64,000 nucleotides of DNA from assembly GCA_947561715.1 (NCBI GenBank), contig OX387202.1, positions 17,125,001 to 17,189,000 of the forward strand, read 5' to 3'. Positions 13,001-26,100 of the stretch are shown piece by piece. The translations under genes were made by a program, and so were the position numbers. The DNA is from Ascidia mentula. Taxonomy: Eukaryota > Chordata > Ascidiacea > Phlebobranchia > Ascidiidae. The notes below the pieces were generated by a model. That model was not told where the DNA came from, did no database searches, and was given only the letters and a program-made list of their open reading frames with translations. The number at the start of each line of letters is the position of its first letter. The stretch's first letter is position 1.

Positions 13001-14806
13001 CGTGATTTCAACATTTTTATATCAAGCGTCTTGAAATTTTGCACACAAATATAAGATGTCAGTACAAAACGAGCAATGAAAACCAAATTGGCGTATGTCC
13101 TTTAGTTTTTTTTTCGTAAACGAAAACGTATGTTTGAAACCATGGTGGCTAAGGTTCGGCGGATTTAACTAAATTTGACAGTTGTCCGCCTGTGATTTCA
13201 ACATTTTTATATCAAGCGACTCGAAATTTTGCACACAAATATAAGATGCCAGTACAAAACGAACAATGAAAACCAAATTGGCGTATGTCCTATAGAATTT
13301 GATTGTTTGCCGAAAACGCATGTTTGAAACCATGGTGGCTGAGGTAAGGCGAAATGAACTAAATTTGACAGTTGTCCGCCTGTGATTTCAACATTTTTAT
13401 ATCAAGCGACTCGAAATTTTGCACACAAATATAAGATGCCAGTACAAAACGAACAATGAAAACCAAATTGGCGTATGTCCAATAGAATTTGATTGCTTGC
13501 CGAAAACGCATGTTGGAAACTATGGTGGCTAAGGTTCGGCGGATTTAACTAAATTTGACAGTTGTCCGCCTGTGATTTCAACATTTTTATATCAAGCGAC
13601 TCGAAATTTTGCACACAAATATAAGATGCCAGTACAAAACGAGCAATGAAAACCAAATTGGCGTATGTCCTATAGAATTTGATTGTTTGCCGAAAACGCA
13701 TGTTTGAAACCATGGTGGCTAAAGTTCGGCGAAATGAACTAAATTTGACAGTTGTCCGCCTGTGATTTCAACATTTTTATATCAAGCGACTCGAAATTTT
13801 GCACACAAATATAAGATGCCAGTACAAAACGAACAATGAAAACCAAATTGGCGTATGTCTTATAGAATTTGATTGTTTGCCGAAAACGCATGTTTAAAAC
13901 CATGGTGGCAAAGGTTCGGCGAAATGAACTAAATTTGACAGTTGTCCGCCTGTGATTTCAACATTTTTACATCAAGTGACTCGAAATTTTGCACACAAAT
14001 ATAAGATGCCAGTACAAAACGAGCAATGAAAACCATGTTGGCGTATGTCTTATGGAATTTGATTGTTTGCCGAAAACGCATGTTTGAAACCATGGTGGCT
14101 GAGGTACGGCGAAATGAACTAAAGTTGACAGTTGTCCGCCTGTGATTTCGACATTTTTATATCAAGCGACTTGAAATTTTGCACACAAATATTAGATGCC
14201 AGTACAAAACGAGCAATGAAAACCAAATTGGCGTATGTCCTTTAGAATTTTATTCGTAAACGAAAACGTATGTTTGAAACTATGGTGGCTATAGTTCGGT
14301 GAAATGAACTAAATATGACACTTGTCCGCCTGTGATTTCAACATTTTTATATCAAGCGACTCGAAATTTTGCACACAAATATAAGATGCCAGTACAAAAC
14401 GAACAATGAAAACCAAATTGGCGTATGTCTTATAGAATTTGATTGTTTGCCGAAAACGCATGTTTGAAACCATGGTGGCTAAGGTACGGCGAAATGAACT
14501 AAATTTTAAAGTTGTCCGCCCGTGATTTCAACATTTTTATATCAAGCGACTTGAAACTTTGCACACAAATATAAGATGTCAGTACAAAACAAGCAATGAA
14601 AACCAAATTGGCGTATGTCCTATAGAATTTGATTGTTTGCCGAAAACGCATGTTTAAAACCATGGTGGCAAAGGTTCGACGAAATGAACTAAATTTGACA
14701 GTTGTCCGCCTGTGATTTCAACATTTTTACATCAAGTGACTCGAAATTTGCACACAAATATAAGATGCCAGAACAAAACGAGCAGTGAAAACCAAATTGG
14801 TGTAGG
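7095..14806. repeat. 190-bp satellite array, about 40 copies
   Basis: Each unit contains AAATTTTGCACACAAATAT, GCCAGTACAAAACGAGCAAT, ACGCATGTTTGAAACCATGG and ACAGTTGTCCGCCTGTGATT. Successive GAAACCATGG landmarks are 190 bases apart (for example 7251, 7441, 7631). Two unit types occur: one with AGAATTTGATTGTTTGCCG and one with a T-run and TTTTCGTAAACGAAAA, a 7-bp stem with an AA loop. The first unit is diverged; the last is cut at about 14806. Open frames within it (for example 7405-7638, 9754-10050) are translations of the repeat. Confidence 0.95.
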
Positions 14807-17800
14807 CTATGTTACAGGACCGTAACAAAATTTTGTTCCTGATAACACTTTCCGTAACAAGATTTTGCTCCAACAAATACTTTTTCTAACAAAATTTTAT
14901 TCCAACCAACACTTTTTCGTGACAAAATTGTATTACAATTTATTTAAATCCGATGACTTTTGCAACTTGAAGTATGTTCCTAGCAAACATATCGTGTCAC
15001 AAAATTTTGTTCCAACTAACACTTTTCCGTAACAAAATTTTGTTCCAGCTAACACTTTTCCGTAACAAAATTTTATTACAGCTATCGCTTTATGTGAGCT
15101 AAATTTATTTAAATCCGATTATTTTGGCAACTTAAAGTATCTTTCTAGTTAACACTTCGTGTAACAAAATTTTGTTCCTGCCAACATTTTTCGTAACAAA
15201 ATTTTGTTCCAACTAACGGTTTTCGTAACGAAATTTTGTTCCAGCTAACACTTTTTGTAACAAAATTTTGTTCCAGCTAACACTTTTCCGTAGCCAAATT
15301 TTATTACAGCTATCGCTTTATGTGAGCTAAATTTATTTGAAACCGATCATTTTGGCAACTTAAAGTATGCTCTTAGCCAACATTTCGCGTAACAAAATTT
15401 TGTACCAACTAACGCTTTTCGCAACAAAATTTTGTTTCAACTATCGCTTTTCGTAACGTAATTTTGATCCAGCTAACGCTTTTCGTAACGAAATTTTGTT
15501 CCAGCTAACGATTTTCGTAACGAAATTTTGTTCCAGCTAACGATTTTCGTAACGAAATTTTGTTCCAGCTAACGCTTTTCGTAACGAAATTTTGTTCCAG
15601 CTAACGCTTTTCGTAACGAAATTTTGTTCCAACTAACGCTTTCCGTAACAAAATTTTATTACAGCTATCGCTTTATGTGAGCTAAATTTAATAAAAAACC
15701 GATCATTTTGGCAACTTAAAGTATGCTCTTAGCCAACATTTCGCTTAACAGAATTTTGTTCCAACTAACGCTTTTCGAAACGAAATTTTGTTCCAACTAA
15801 CGCTTTTCGTAACGTAATTTTGTTCCAACTAACACTTTTCGTAACGTAATTTTGTTCCAGCTAACGCTTTTCGTAACGAAATTTTGTTCCAGCTAACGCT
15901 TTTCGTAACGAAATTTTGTTCCAGCTAACACTTTTCGTAACGAAATTTTGTTGCAACTAACACTTTTCGTAACAAAATTTTGTTGCAACTAACGCTTTTC
16001 GTAACGTAATTTTGTTCCAGCTAACGCTTTTCGTAACGAAATTTTGTTCCAGTTAACGCTTTTCGTAACGAAATTTTGTTCCAGATAACACTTTTCGTAA
16101 CAAAATTTTGTTGCAACTAACACTTTTCGTAACGAAATTTTGTTCTAGCTAACACTTTTCGTAACAAAATTTTGTTCCAACTAACGCTTTTCGTAACGAA
16201 ATTCTGTTCCAGCTAACGGTTTTTGTAACGAAATTTTGTTCCAGCTAACGCTTTTCGTAACGAAATTTTGTTCCAACTAACGCTTTTCGTAACGAAATTT
16301 TGTTCCAATTAACACTTTTTGTAACAAAATTTTGTTCCAGCTAACAGTTTTCCGTAACAAAATTTGCTTACTGCTGTCGCTTTTTGTGAGCTAAATTTAT
16401 TAAAAACCGATCATTTTGGCAACTTAAAGTATGCTCTTAGCCAACATTTCGCGTAACAAAATTTTGTACCAACTAACGCTTTTCGCAACAAAATTTTGTT
16501 TCAACTATCGCTTTTCGTAACGTAATTTTGATCCAGCTAACGCTTTTCGTAACGAAATTTTGTTCCAGCTAACGGTTTTCGAACGAAATTTTGTTCCAGC
16601 TAACACTTTTCGTGACGAAATTTTGTTCCAACTAACACTTTTTGTAACAAAAATTTGTTCCAGCTAACAGTTTTCCGTAACAAAAATTTCTTACAGCTGT
16701 CGCTTTTTCTGAGCTAAATTTATTTAAAACCGATCATTTTGGCAACTTAAAGTATGCTCTTAGCCAACATTTCCAGTAACAAAATTTTGTTCCTACTAAC
16801 AGTTTTCCGTAACCAAACTTTGTTCCAACTAACGCTTTTCGTAACGAAATTTTGTTCCAGCTAACGCTTTTCGTAACGAAATTTTGTTCCAGCTAACAGT
16901 TTTCCGTAACAAAATTTGCTTACTGCTGTCGCTTTTTGTGAGCTAAATTTATTTAAAACCGATCATTTTGGCAACTTAAAGTATGCTCTTAGCCAACATT
17001 TCGCGTAACAAAATTTTGTACCAACTAACGCTTTTCGTAACGAAATTTTGTTCCAACTAACGCTTTTCGTAGCGTAATTTTGTTCCAGCTAACGCTTTTC
17101 GTAACGAAATTTTGTTCCAGCTAACGGTTTTCGTAACGAAATTTTGTTCTAGCTAACACTTTTCGTAACGAAATTTTTTTTCCACCTAACGCTTTTCGTA
17201 ACGAAATTTTGTTCCAGCTAACGGTTTTCGTACGAAATTTTGTTCCAGCTCACACTTTTCGTAACGAAATTTTGTTCCAACTAACGCTTTTCGTAACAAA
17301 ATTTTATTCCAGCTGACGCTTTTCGTAACGTAATTTTGTTCCAGCTAACGCTTTTCGTAACGAAATTTTGTTCCAGCTAACGGTTTTCGTACGAAATTTT
17401 GTTCCAGCTAACACTTTTCGTAACGAAATTTTGTTCCAACTAACGCTTTTCGTAACGAAATTTTGTTCCAGCAAACAGTTTTCCGTAACAAAATTTGCTT
17501 ACTGCTGTCGCTTTTTGTGAGCTAAATTTATTTAAAACCGATCATTTTGGCAACTTAAAGTATGCTCTTAGCCAACATTTCGCGTAACAAAATTTTGTTC
17601 CAACTAACGCTTTTCGTAACGAAATTTTGTTCCAATTAACACTTTTTGTAACAAAAATTTGTTCCAGCTAACAGTTTTCCGTAACAAAAATTTCTTACAG
17701 CTGTCGCTTTTTCTGAGCTAAATTTATTTAAAACCGATCATTTTGGCAACTTAAAGTATGCTCTTAGCCAACATTTCCAGTAACAAAATTTTGTTCCTAC

Positions 17801-18719
17801 TAACAGTTTTCCGTAACCAAACTTTGTTCCAACTAACGCTTTTCGTAACGAAATTTTGTTCCAGCTAACGCTTTTCGTAACGAAATTTTGTTCCAGCTAA
17901 CAGTTTTCCGTAACAAAATTTGCTTACTGCTGTCGCTTTTTGTGAGCTAAATTTATTTAAAACCGATCATTTTGGCAACTTAAAGTATGCTCTTAGCCAA
18001 CATTTCGCGTAACAAAATTTTGTACCAACTAACGCTTTTCGTAACGAAATTTTGTTCCAACTAACGCTTTTCGTAGCGTAATTTTGTTCCAGCTAACGCT
18101 TTTCGTAACGAAATTTTGTTCCAGCTAACGGTTTTCGTAACGAAATTTTGTTCTAGCTAACACTTTTCGTAACGAAATTTTTTTTCCAACTAACGCTTTT
18201 CGTAACGAAATTTTGTTCCAGCTAACGGTTTTCGTACGAAATTTTGTTCCAGCTCACACTTTTCGTAACGAAATTTTGTTCCAACTAACGCTTTTCGTAA
18301 CAAAATTTTATTCCAGCTGACGCTTTTCGTAACGTAATTTTGTTCCAGCTAACGCTTTTCGTAACGAAATTTTGTTCCAGCTAACGGTTTTCGTACGAAA
18401 TTTTGTTCCAGCTAACACTTTTCGTAACGAAATTTTGTTCCAACTAACGCTTTTCGTAACGAAATTTTGTTCCAGCAAACAGTTTTCCGTAACAAAATTT
18501 GCTTACTGCTGTCGCTTTTTGTGAGCTAAATTTATTTAAAACCGATCATTTTGGCAACTTAAAGTATGCTCTTAGCCAACATTTCGCGTAACAAAATTTT
18601 GTTCCAACTAACGCTTTTCGTAACGAAATTTTGTTCCAATTAACACTTTTTGTAACAAAATTTTGTTCCAGCTAACAGTTTTCCGGAACAAAATTTTCTT
18701 ACAGCTGTCGCTTTTTGTG

Positions 18720-20880
18720 AGCTAAATTTATTTAAAACCGATCATTTTGGCAACTTAAAGTATGCTCTTAGCCAACATTTCGAGTAACAAAATTTTGTTC
18801 CTACTAACAGTTTTCCGTAACCAAACTTTGTTCCAACTAACGCTTTTCGCAACGAAATTTTGTTCCAGCTAACGCTTTTCGTAACGAAATTTTGTTCCAG
18901 CTAACAGTTTTCCGTAACAAAATTTGCTTACTGCTGTCGCTTTTTGTGAGCTAAATTTATTTAAAACCGATCATTTTGGCAACTTAAAGTATGCTCTTAG
19001 CCAACATTTCGCGTAACAAAATTTTGTACCAACTAACGCTTTTCGTAACGAAATTTTGTTCCAACTAACGCTTTTCGTAGCGTAATTTTGTTCCAGCTAA
19101 CGCTTTTCGTAACGAAATTTTGTTCCAGCTAACGGTTTTCGTAACGAAATTTTGTTCTAGCTAACACTTTTCGTAACGAAATTTTTTTTCCAACTAACGC
19201 TTTTCGTAACGAAATTTTGTTCCAGCTAACGGTTTTCGTACGAAATTTTGTTCCAGCTCACACTTTTCGTAACGAAATTTTGTTCCAACTAACGCTTTTC
19301 GTAACAAAATTTTATTCCAGCTGACGCTTTTCGTAACGTAATTTTGTTCCAGCTAACGCTTTTCGTAACGAAATTTTGTTCCAGCTAACGGTTTTCGTAC
19401 GAAATTTTGTTCCAGCTAACACTTTTCGTAACGAAATTTTGTTCCAACTAACGCTTTTCGTAACGAAATTTTGTTCCAGCAAACAGTTTTCCGTAACAAA
19501 ATTTGCTTACTGCTGTCGCTTTTTGTGAGCTAAATTTATTTAAAACCGATCATTTTGGCAACTTAAAATATGCTCTTAGCCAACATTTCGCGTAACAAAA
19601 TTTTGTTCCAACTAACGCTTTTCGTAACGAAATTTTGTTCCAATTAACACTTTTTGTAACAAAATTTTGTTCCAGCTAACAGTTTTCCGGAACAAAATTT
19701 TCTTACAGCTGTCGCTTTTTGTGAGCTAAATTTATTTAAAACCGATCATTTTGGCAACTTAAAGTATGCTCTTAGCCAACATTTCGAGTAACAAAATTTT
19801 GTTCCTACTAACAGTTTTCCGTAACCAAACTTTGTTCCAACTAACGCTTTTCGCAACGAAATTTTGTTCCAGCTAACGCTTTTCGTAACGAAATTTTGTT
19901 CCAGCTAACAGTTTTCCGTAAAAAAATTTGCTTACTGCTGTCGCTTTTTGTGAGCTAAATTTATTAAAAACCGATCATTTTGGCAACTTAAAGTATGCTC
20001 TTGGTCAACATTTCGCGTAACAAAATTTTGTTCCAACTAACGCTTTTCGTAACGAAATTTTGTTCCAATTAACACTTTTTGTAACAAAATTTTGTTCCAG
20101 CTAACAGTTTTCCGTAAGAAAATTTTCTTACAGCTGTTGCTTTTTGTGAGCTAAATTTATTAAAAAAACGATCATTTTGGCAACTTAAAGTATGCTCTTA
20201 GCCAACGTTTCGAGTAACAAAATATTGTTCCTTCTAACAGTTTTCCGTAACCAAACTTTGTTCCAACTAACGCTTTTCGTAACGAAATTTTGTTCCAACT
20301 AACGCTTTTCGTAACGAAATTTTGTTCCAGCCAACACTTTTCGTAACGAAATTTTGTTCCAACTAACACTTGTAACAAAATTTTGTTCCAGCTAACAGTT
20401 TTCCGTAACCAAATTTTCTTACAACCGACGGTTTTTGTGAGCTAAATTTATTAAAAACCGATCATTTTGGCAACTTAAAGTATGCTCCTGGCCAACATTT
20501 CGAGTAACAAAATTTTGTTCCTACTAACAGTTTTCCGTAACCAAACTCTGTTCCAACTAACGCTTTTCGCAACGAAATTTTGTTCCAGCTAACGCTTTTC
20601 GTAACGAAATTTTGTTCCAGCTAACAGTTTTCCGTAAAAAAATTTGCTTACTGCTGTCGCTTTTTGTGAGCTAAATTTATTAAAAACCGATCATTTTGGC
20701 AACTTAAAGTATGCTCTTGGTCAACATTTCGCGTAACAAAATTTTGTTCCAACTAACGCTTTTCGTAACGAAATTTTGTTCCAATTAACACTTTTTGTAA
20801 CAAAATTTTGTTCCAGCGAACAGTTTTCCGTAAGAAAATTTTCTTACAGCTGTTGCTTTTTGTAAGCTAAATTTATTAAA
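18720..20880. repeat. Large duplication within the minisatellite, left copy
   Basis: Recurs to the right: 18720-20120 matches 22681-24081 at offset 3,961, and 20160-20880 matches 24317-25037 at offset 4,157. The 196-base difference is one extra spacer-plus-units block near 24110-24310. Confidence 0.75.
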
Positions 20881-22680
20881 AAAACGATCATTTTGGCAAC
20901 TTAAAGTATGCTCTTAGCCAACGTTTCGAGTAACAAAATATTGTTCCTTCTAACAGTTTTCCGTAACCAAACTTTGTTCCAACTAACGCTTTTCGTAACG
21001 AAATTTTGTTCCAGCTCACACTTTTCGTAACGAAATTTTGTTCCAACTAACGCTTTTCGTAACAAAATTTTATTCCAGCTGACGCTTTTCGTAACGTAAT
21101 TTTGTTCCAGCTAACGCTTTTCGTAACAAAATTTTGTTCCAGCTAACGGTTTTCGTACGAAATTTTGTTCCAGCTAACACTTTTCGTAACGAAATTTTGT
21201 TCCAACTAACGCTTTTCGTAACGAAATTTTGTTCCAGCAAACAGTTTTCCGTAACAAAATTTGCTTACTGCTGTCGCTTTTTGTGAGCTAAATTTATTTA
21301 AAACCGATCATTTTGGCAACTTAAAGTATGCTCTTAGCCAACATTTCGCGTAACAAAATTTTGTTCCAACTAACGCTTTTCGTAACGAAATTTTGTTCCA
21401 ATTAACACTTTTTGTAACAAAAATTTGTTCCAGCTAACAGTTTTCCGTAACAAAAATTTCTTACAGCTGTCGCTTTTTCTGAGCTAAATTTATTTAAAAC
21501 CGATCATTTTGGCAACTTAAAGTATGCTCTTAGCCAACATTTCCAGTAACAAAATTTTGTTCCTACTAACAGTTTTCCGTAACCAAACTTTGTTCCAACT
21601 AACGCTTTTCGTAACGAAATTTTGTTCCAGCTAACGCTTTTCGTAACGAAATTTTGTTCCAGCTAACAGTTTTCCGTAACAAAATTTGCTTACTGCTGTC
21701 GCTTTTTGTGAGCTAAATTTATTTAAAACCGATCATTTTGGCAACTTAAAGTATGCTCTTAGCCAACATTTCGCGTAACAAAATTTTGTACCAACTAACG
21801 CTTTTCGTAACGAAATTTTGTTCCAACTAACGCTTTTCGTAGCGTAATTTTGTTCCAGCTAACGCTTTTCGTAACGAAATTTTGTTCCAGCTAACGGTTT
21901 TCGTAACGAAATTTTGTTCTAGCTAACACTTTTCGTAACGAAATTTTTTTTCCAACTAACGCTTTTCGTAACGAAATTTTGTTCCAGCTAACGGTTTTCG
22001 TACGAAATTTTGTTCCAGCTCACACTTTTCGTAACGAAATTTTGTTCCAACTAACGCTTTTCGTAACAAAATTTTATTCCAGCTGACGCTTTTCGTAACG
22101 TAATTTTGTTCCAGCTAACGCTTTTCGTAACGAAATTTTGTTCCAACTAACGCTTTTCGTAACGAAATTTTGTTCCAGCAAACAGTTTTCCGTAACAAAA
22201 TTTGCTTACTGCTGTCGCTTTTTGTGAGCTAAATTTATTTAAAACCGATCATTTTGGCAACTTAAAGTATGCTCTTAGCCAACATTTCGCGTAACAAAAT
22301 TTTGTTCCAACTAACGCTTTTCGTAACAAAATTTTATTCCAGCTGACGGTTTTCGTACGAATTTTGTTCCAGCTAACACTTTTCGTAACGAAATTTTGTT
22401 CCAACTAACGCTTTTCGTAACGAAATTTTGTTCCAGCAAACAGTTTTCCGTAACAAAATTTGCTTACTGCTGTCGCTTTTTGTGAGCTAAATTTATTTAA
22501 AACCGATCATTTTGGCAACTTAAAGTATGCTCTTAGCCAACATTTCGCGTAACAAAATTTTGTTCCAACTAACGCTTTTCGTAACGAAATTTTGTTCCAA
22601 TTAACACTTTTTGTAACAAAATTTTGTTCCAGCTAACAGTTTTCCGGAACAAAATTTTCTTACAGCTGTCGCTTTTTGTG

Positions 22681-25037
22681 AGCTAAATTTATTTAAAACC
22701 GATCATTTTGGCAACTTAAAGTATGCTCTTAGCCAACATTTCGAGTAACAAAATTTTGTTCCTACTAACAGTTTTCCGTAACCAAACTTTGTTCCAACTA
22801 ACGCTTTTCGCAACGAAATTTTGTTCCAGCTAACGCTTTTCGTAACGAAATTTTGTTCCAGCTAACAGTTTTCCGTAACAAAATTTGCTTACTGCTGTCG
22901 CTTTTTGTGAGCTAAATTTATTTAAAACCGATCATTTTGGCAACTTAAAGTATGCTCTTAGCCAACATTTCGCGTAACAAAATTTTGTACCAACTAACGC
23001 TTTTCGTAACGAAATTTTGTTCCAACTAACGCTTTTCGTAGCGTAATTTTGTTCCAGCTAACGCTTTTCGTAACGAAATTTTGTTCCAGCTAACGGTTTT
23101 CGTAACGAAATTTTGTTCTAGCTAACACTTTTCGTAACGAAATTTTTTTTCCAACTAACGCTTTTCGTAACGAAATTTTGTTCCAGCTAACGGTTTTCGT
23201 ACGAAATTTTGTTCCAGCTCACACTTTTCGTAACGAAATTTTGTTCCAACTAACGCTTTTCGTAACAAAATTTTATTCCAGCTGACGCTTTTCGTAACGT
23301 AATTTTGTTCCAGCTAACGCTTTTCGTAACGAAATTTTGTTCCAGCTAACGGTTTTCGTACGAAATTTTGTTCCAGCTAACACTTTTCGTAACGAAATTT
23401 TGTTCCAACTAACGCTTTTCGTAACGAAATTTTGTTCCAGCAAACAGTTTTCCGTAACAAAATTTGCTTACTGCTGTCGCTTTTTGTGAGCTAAATTTAT
23501 TTAAAACCGATCATTTTGGCAACTTAAAATATGCTCTTAGCCAACATTTCGCGTAACAAAATTTTGTTCCAACTAACGCTTTTCGTAACGAAATTTTGTT
23601 CCAATTAACACTTTTTGTAACAAAATTTTGTTCCAGCTAACAGTTTTCCGGAACAAAATTTTCTTACAGCTGTCGCTTTTTGTGAGCTAAATTTATTTAA
23701 AACCGATCATTTTGGCAACTTAAAGTATGCTCTTAGCCAACATTTCGAGTAACAAAATTTTGTTCCTACTAACAGTTTTCCGTAACCAAACTTTGTTCCA
23801 ACTAACGCTTTTCGCAACGAAATTTTGTTCCAGCTAACGCTTTTCGTAACGAAATTTTGTTCCAGCTAACAGTTTTCCGTAAAAAAATTTGCTTACTGCT
23901 GTCGCTTTTTGTGAGCTAAATTTATTAAAAACCGATCATTTTGGCAACTTAAAGTATGCTCTTGGTCAACATTTCGCGTAACAAAATTTTGTTCCAACTA
24001 ACGCTTTTCGTAACGAAATTTTGTTCCAATTAACACTTTTTGTAACAAAATTTTGTTCCAGCTAACAGTTTTCCGTAAGAAAATTTTCTTACAGCTGTTG
24101 CTTTTTGTGAGCTAAATTTATTTAAATCCGATCATTTTGGCAACTTAAAGTATGCTCTTGGTCAACATTTCGCGTAACAAAATTTTGTTCCAACTAACGC
24201 TTTTCGTAACGAAATTTTGTTCCAATTAACACTTTTTGTAACAAAATTTTGTTCCAGCTAACAGTTTTCCGTAAGAAAATTTTCTTACAGCTGTTGCTTT
24301 TTGTGAGCTAAATTTATTAAAAAAACGATCATTTTGGCAACTTAAAGTATGCTCTTAGCCAACGTTTCGAGTAACAAAATATTGTTCCTTCTAACAGTTT
24401 TCCGTAACCAAACTTTGTTCCAACTAACGCTTTTCGTAACGAAATTTTGTTCCAACTAACGCTTTTCGTAACGAAATTTTGTTCCAGCCAACACTTTTCG
24501 TAACGAAATTTTGTTCCAACTAACACTTGTAACAAAATTTTGTTCCAGCTAACAGTTTTCCGTAACCAAATTTTCTTACAACCGACGGTTTTTGTGAGCT
24601 AAATTTATTAAAAACCGATCATTTTGGCAACTTAAAGTATGCTCCTGGCCAACATTTCGAGTAACAAAATTTTGTTCCTACTAACAGTTTTCCGTAACCA
24701 AACTCTGTTCCAACTAACGCTTTTCGCAACGAAATTTTGTTCCAGCTAACGCTTTTCGTAACGAAATTTTGTTCCAGCTAACAGTTTTCCGTAAAAAAAT
24801 TTGCTTACTGCTGTCGCTTTTTGTGAGCTAAATTTATTAAAAACCGATCATTTTGGCAACTTAAAGTATGCTCTTGGTCAACATTTCGCGTAACAAAATT
24901 TTGTTCCAACTAACGCTTTTCGTAACGAAATTTTGTTCCAATTAACACTTTTTGTAACAAAATTTTGTTCCAGCGAACAGTTTTCCGTAAGAAAATTTTC
25001 TTACAGCTGTTGCTTTTTGTGAGCTAAATTTATTAAA
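22681..25037. repeat. Large duplication within the minisatellite, right copy
   Basis: Right copy of the segment at 18720-20880, with one additional 196-base sub-block. Agreement over the stretches I compared is essentially complete, so the event is recent or homogenised. Confidence 0.75.
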
Positions 25038-26100
25038 AAAACGATCATTTTGGCAACTTAAAGTATGCTCTTAGCCAACGTTTCGAGTAACAAAATATTG
25101 TTCCTTCTAACAGTTTTCCGTAACCAAACTTTGTTCCAACTAACGCTTTTCGTAACGAAATTTTGTTCCAACTAACGCTTTTCGTAACGAAATTTTGTTC
25201 CAGCCAACACTTTTCGTAACGAAATTTTGTTCCAACTAACACTTGTAACAAAATTTTGTTCCAGCTAACAGTTTTCCGTAACCAAATTTTCTTACAACCG
25301 ACGGTTTTTGTGAGCTAAATTTATTAAAAACCGATCATTTTGGCAACTTAAAGTATGCTCCTGGCCAACATTTCGAGTAACAAAATTTTGTTCCTACTAA
25401 CAGTTTTCCGTAACCAAACTCTGTTCCAACTAACGCTTTTCGCAACGAAATTTTGTTCCAGCTAACGCTTTTCGTAACGAAATTTTGTTCCAGCTAACAG
25501 TTTTCCGTAAAAAAATTTGCTTACTGCTGTCGCTTTTTGTGAGCTAAATTTATTAAAAACCGATCATTTTGGCAACTTAAAGTATGCTCCTGGCCAACAT
25601 TTCGAGTAACAAAATTTTGTACCAACTGACGCTTTTCGTAACGAAATTTTGTACCAACTAACGCTTTTCGTAACGAAATTTTGTTCCAGCGAACAGTTAT
25701 TGTAACAAAATTTTGTTCCAGCTATTCCGTAACAAAATTTTCTTACAGCTGTCCCTTTCTGTGAGCTAAATTTATTCAAAAACCGATGATTTTGGCAACT
25801 TAAAGTATGCTCCTAGCTAACACTTCGTGTAACAAAATTTTGTTCCAGCTAACACTTTTCGTAACAAAGTTTTCTGACAACTATCGCTTTTTGTGAGCTA
25901 ATATTGAAAACCGATGATTGTTGCAACTTAAAGTAGCTTGTGCTCCTAGCCAACATTTCGATTAACAAAATTTTGTTCCAGCTAATACTTTTCGTAACAA
26001 AATCTTGTTCCCAATAACATTTTTGTGACGTATTTTCTTCCAATTAACAGTTTTGCATCAAAATTGTGTTACAGCTAACACTTTTGGTAACGAGATCTAA

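Larger units (their letters stand above)
14819..26100. repeat. 32-bp minisatellite with higher-order structure
   Basis: The basic unit is TAACGAAATTTTGTTCCAGC plus TAACGCTTTTCG, 32 bases. Units with AACAAAATTTTGTT contain a perfect 14-bp palindrome. Runs of units are punctuated about 38 times by a ~79-bp spacer that contains GAGCTAAATTTATTTAAAAC and ATCATTTTGGCAACTTAAAG. Higher-order periods are exact: 1,004 bases (spacer landmark at 16937, 17941, 18945, 19949) and 716 bases (20171 to 20887; 24329 to 25045). Repeated open frames such as 20172-20378, 24329-24535 and 25045-25251 merely reflect this periodicity. Confidence 0.95.

Noticed and set aside
20172-25779. Repeated minus-strand frames with VGTKF and LEQNFV motifs
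   Set aside because: Identical copies at the higher-order repeat spacing; they are translations of the minisatellite.
14819-26100. CRISPR-like appearance of regularly spaced 32-bp repeats
   Set aside because: The repeats abut each other without unique spacers, the sequence is eukaryotic, and there are no cas genes.
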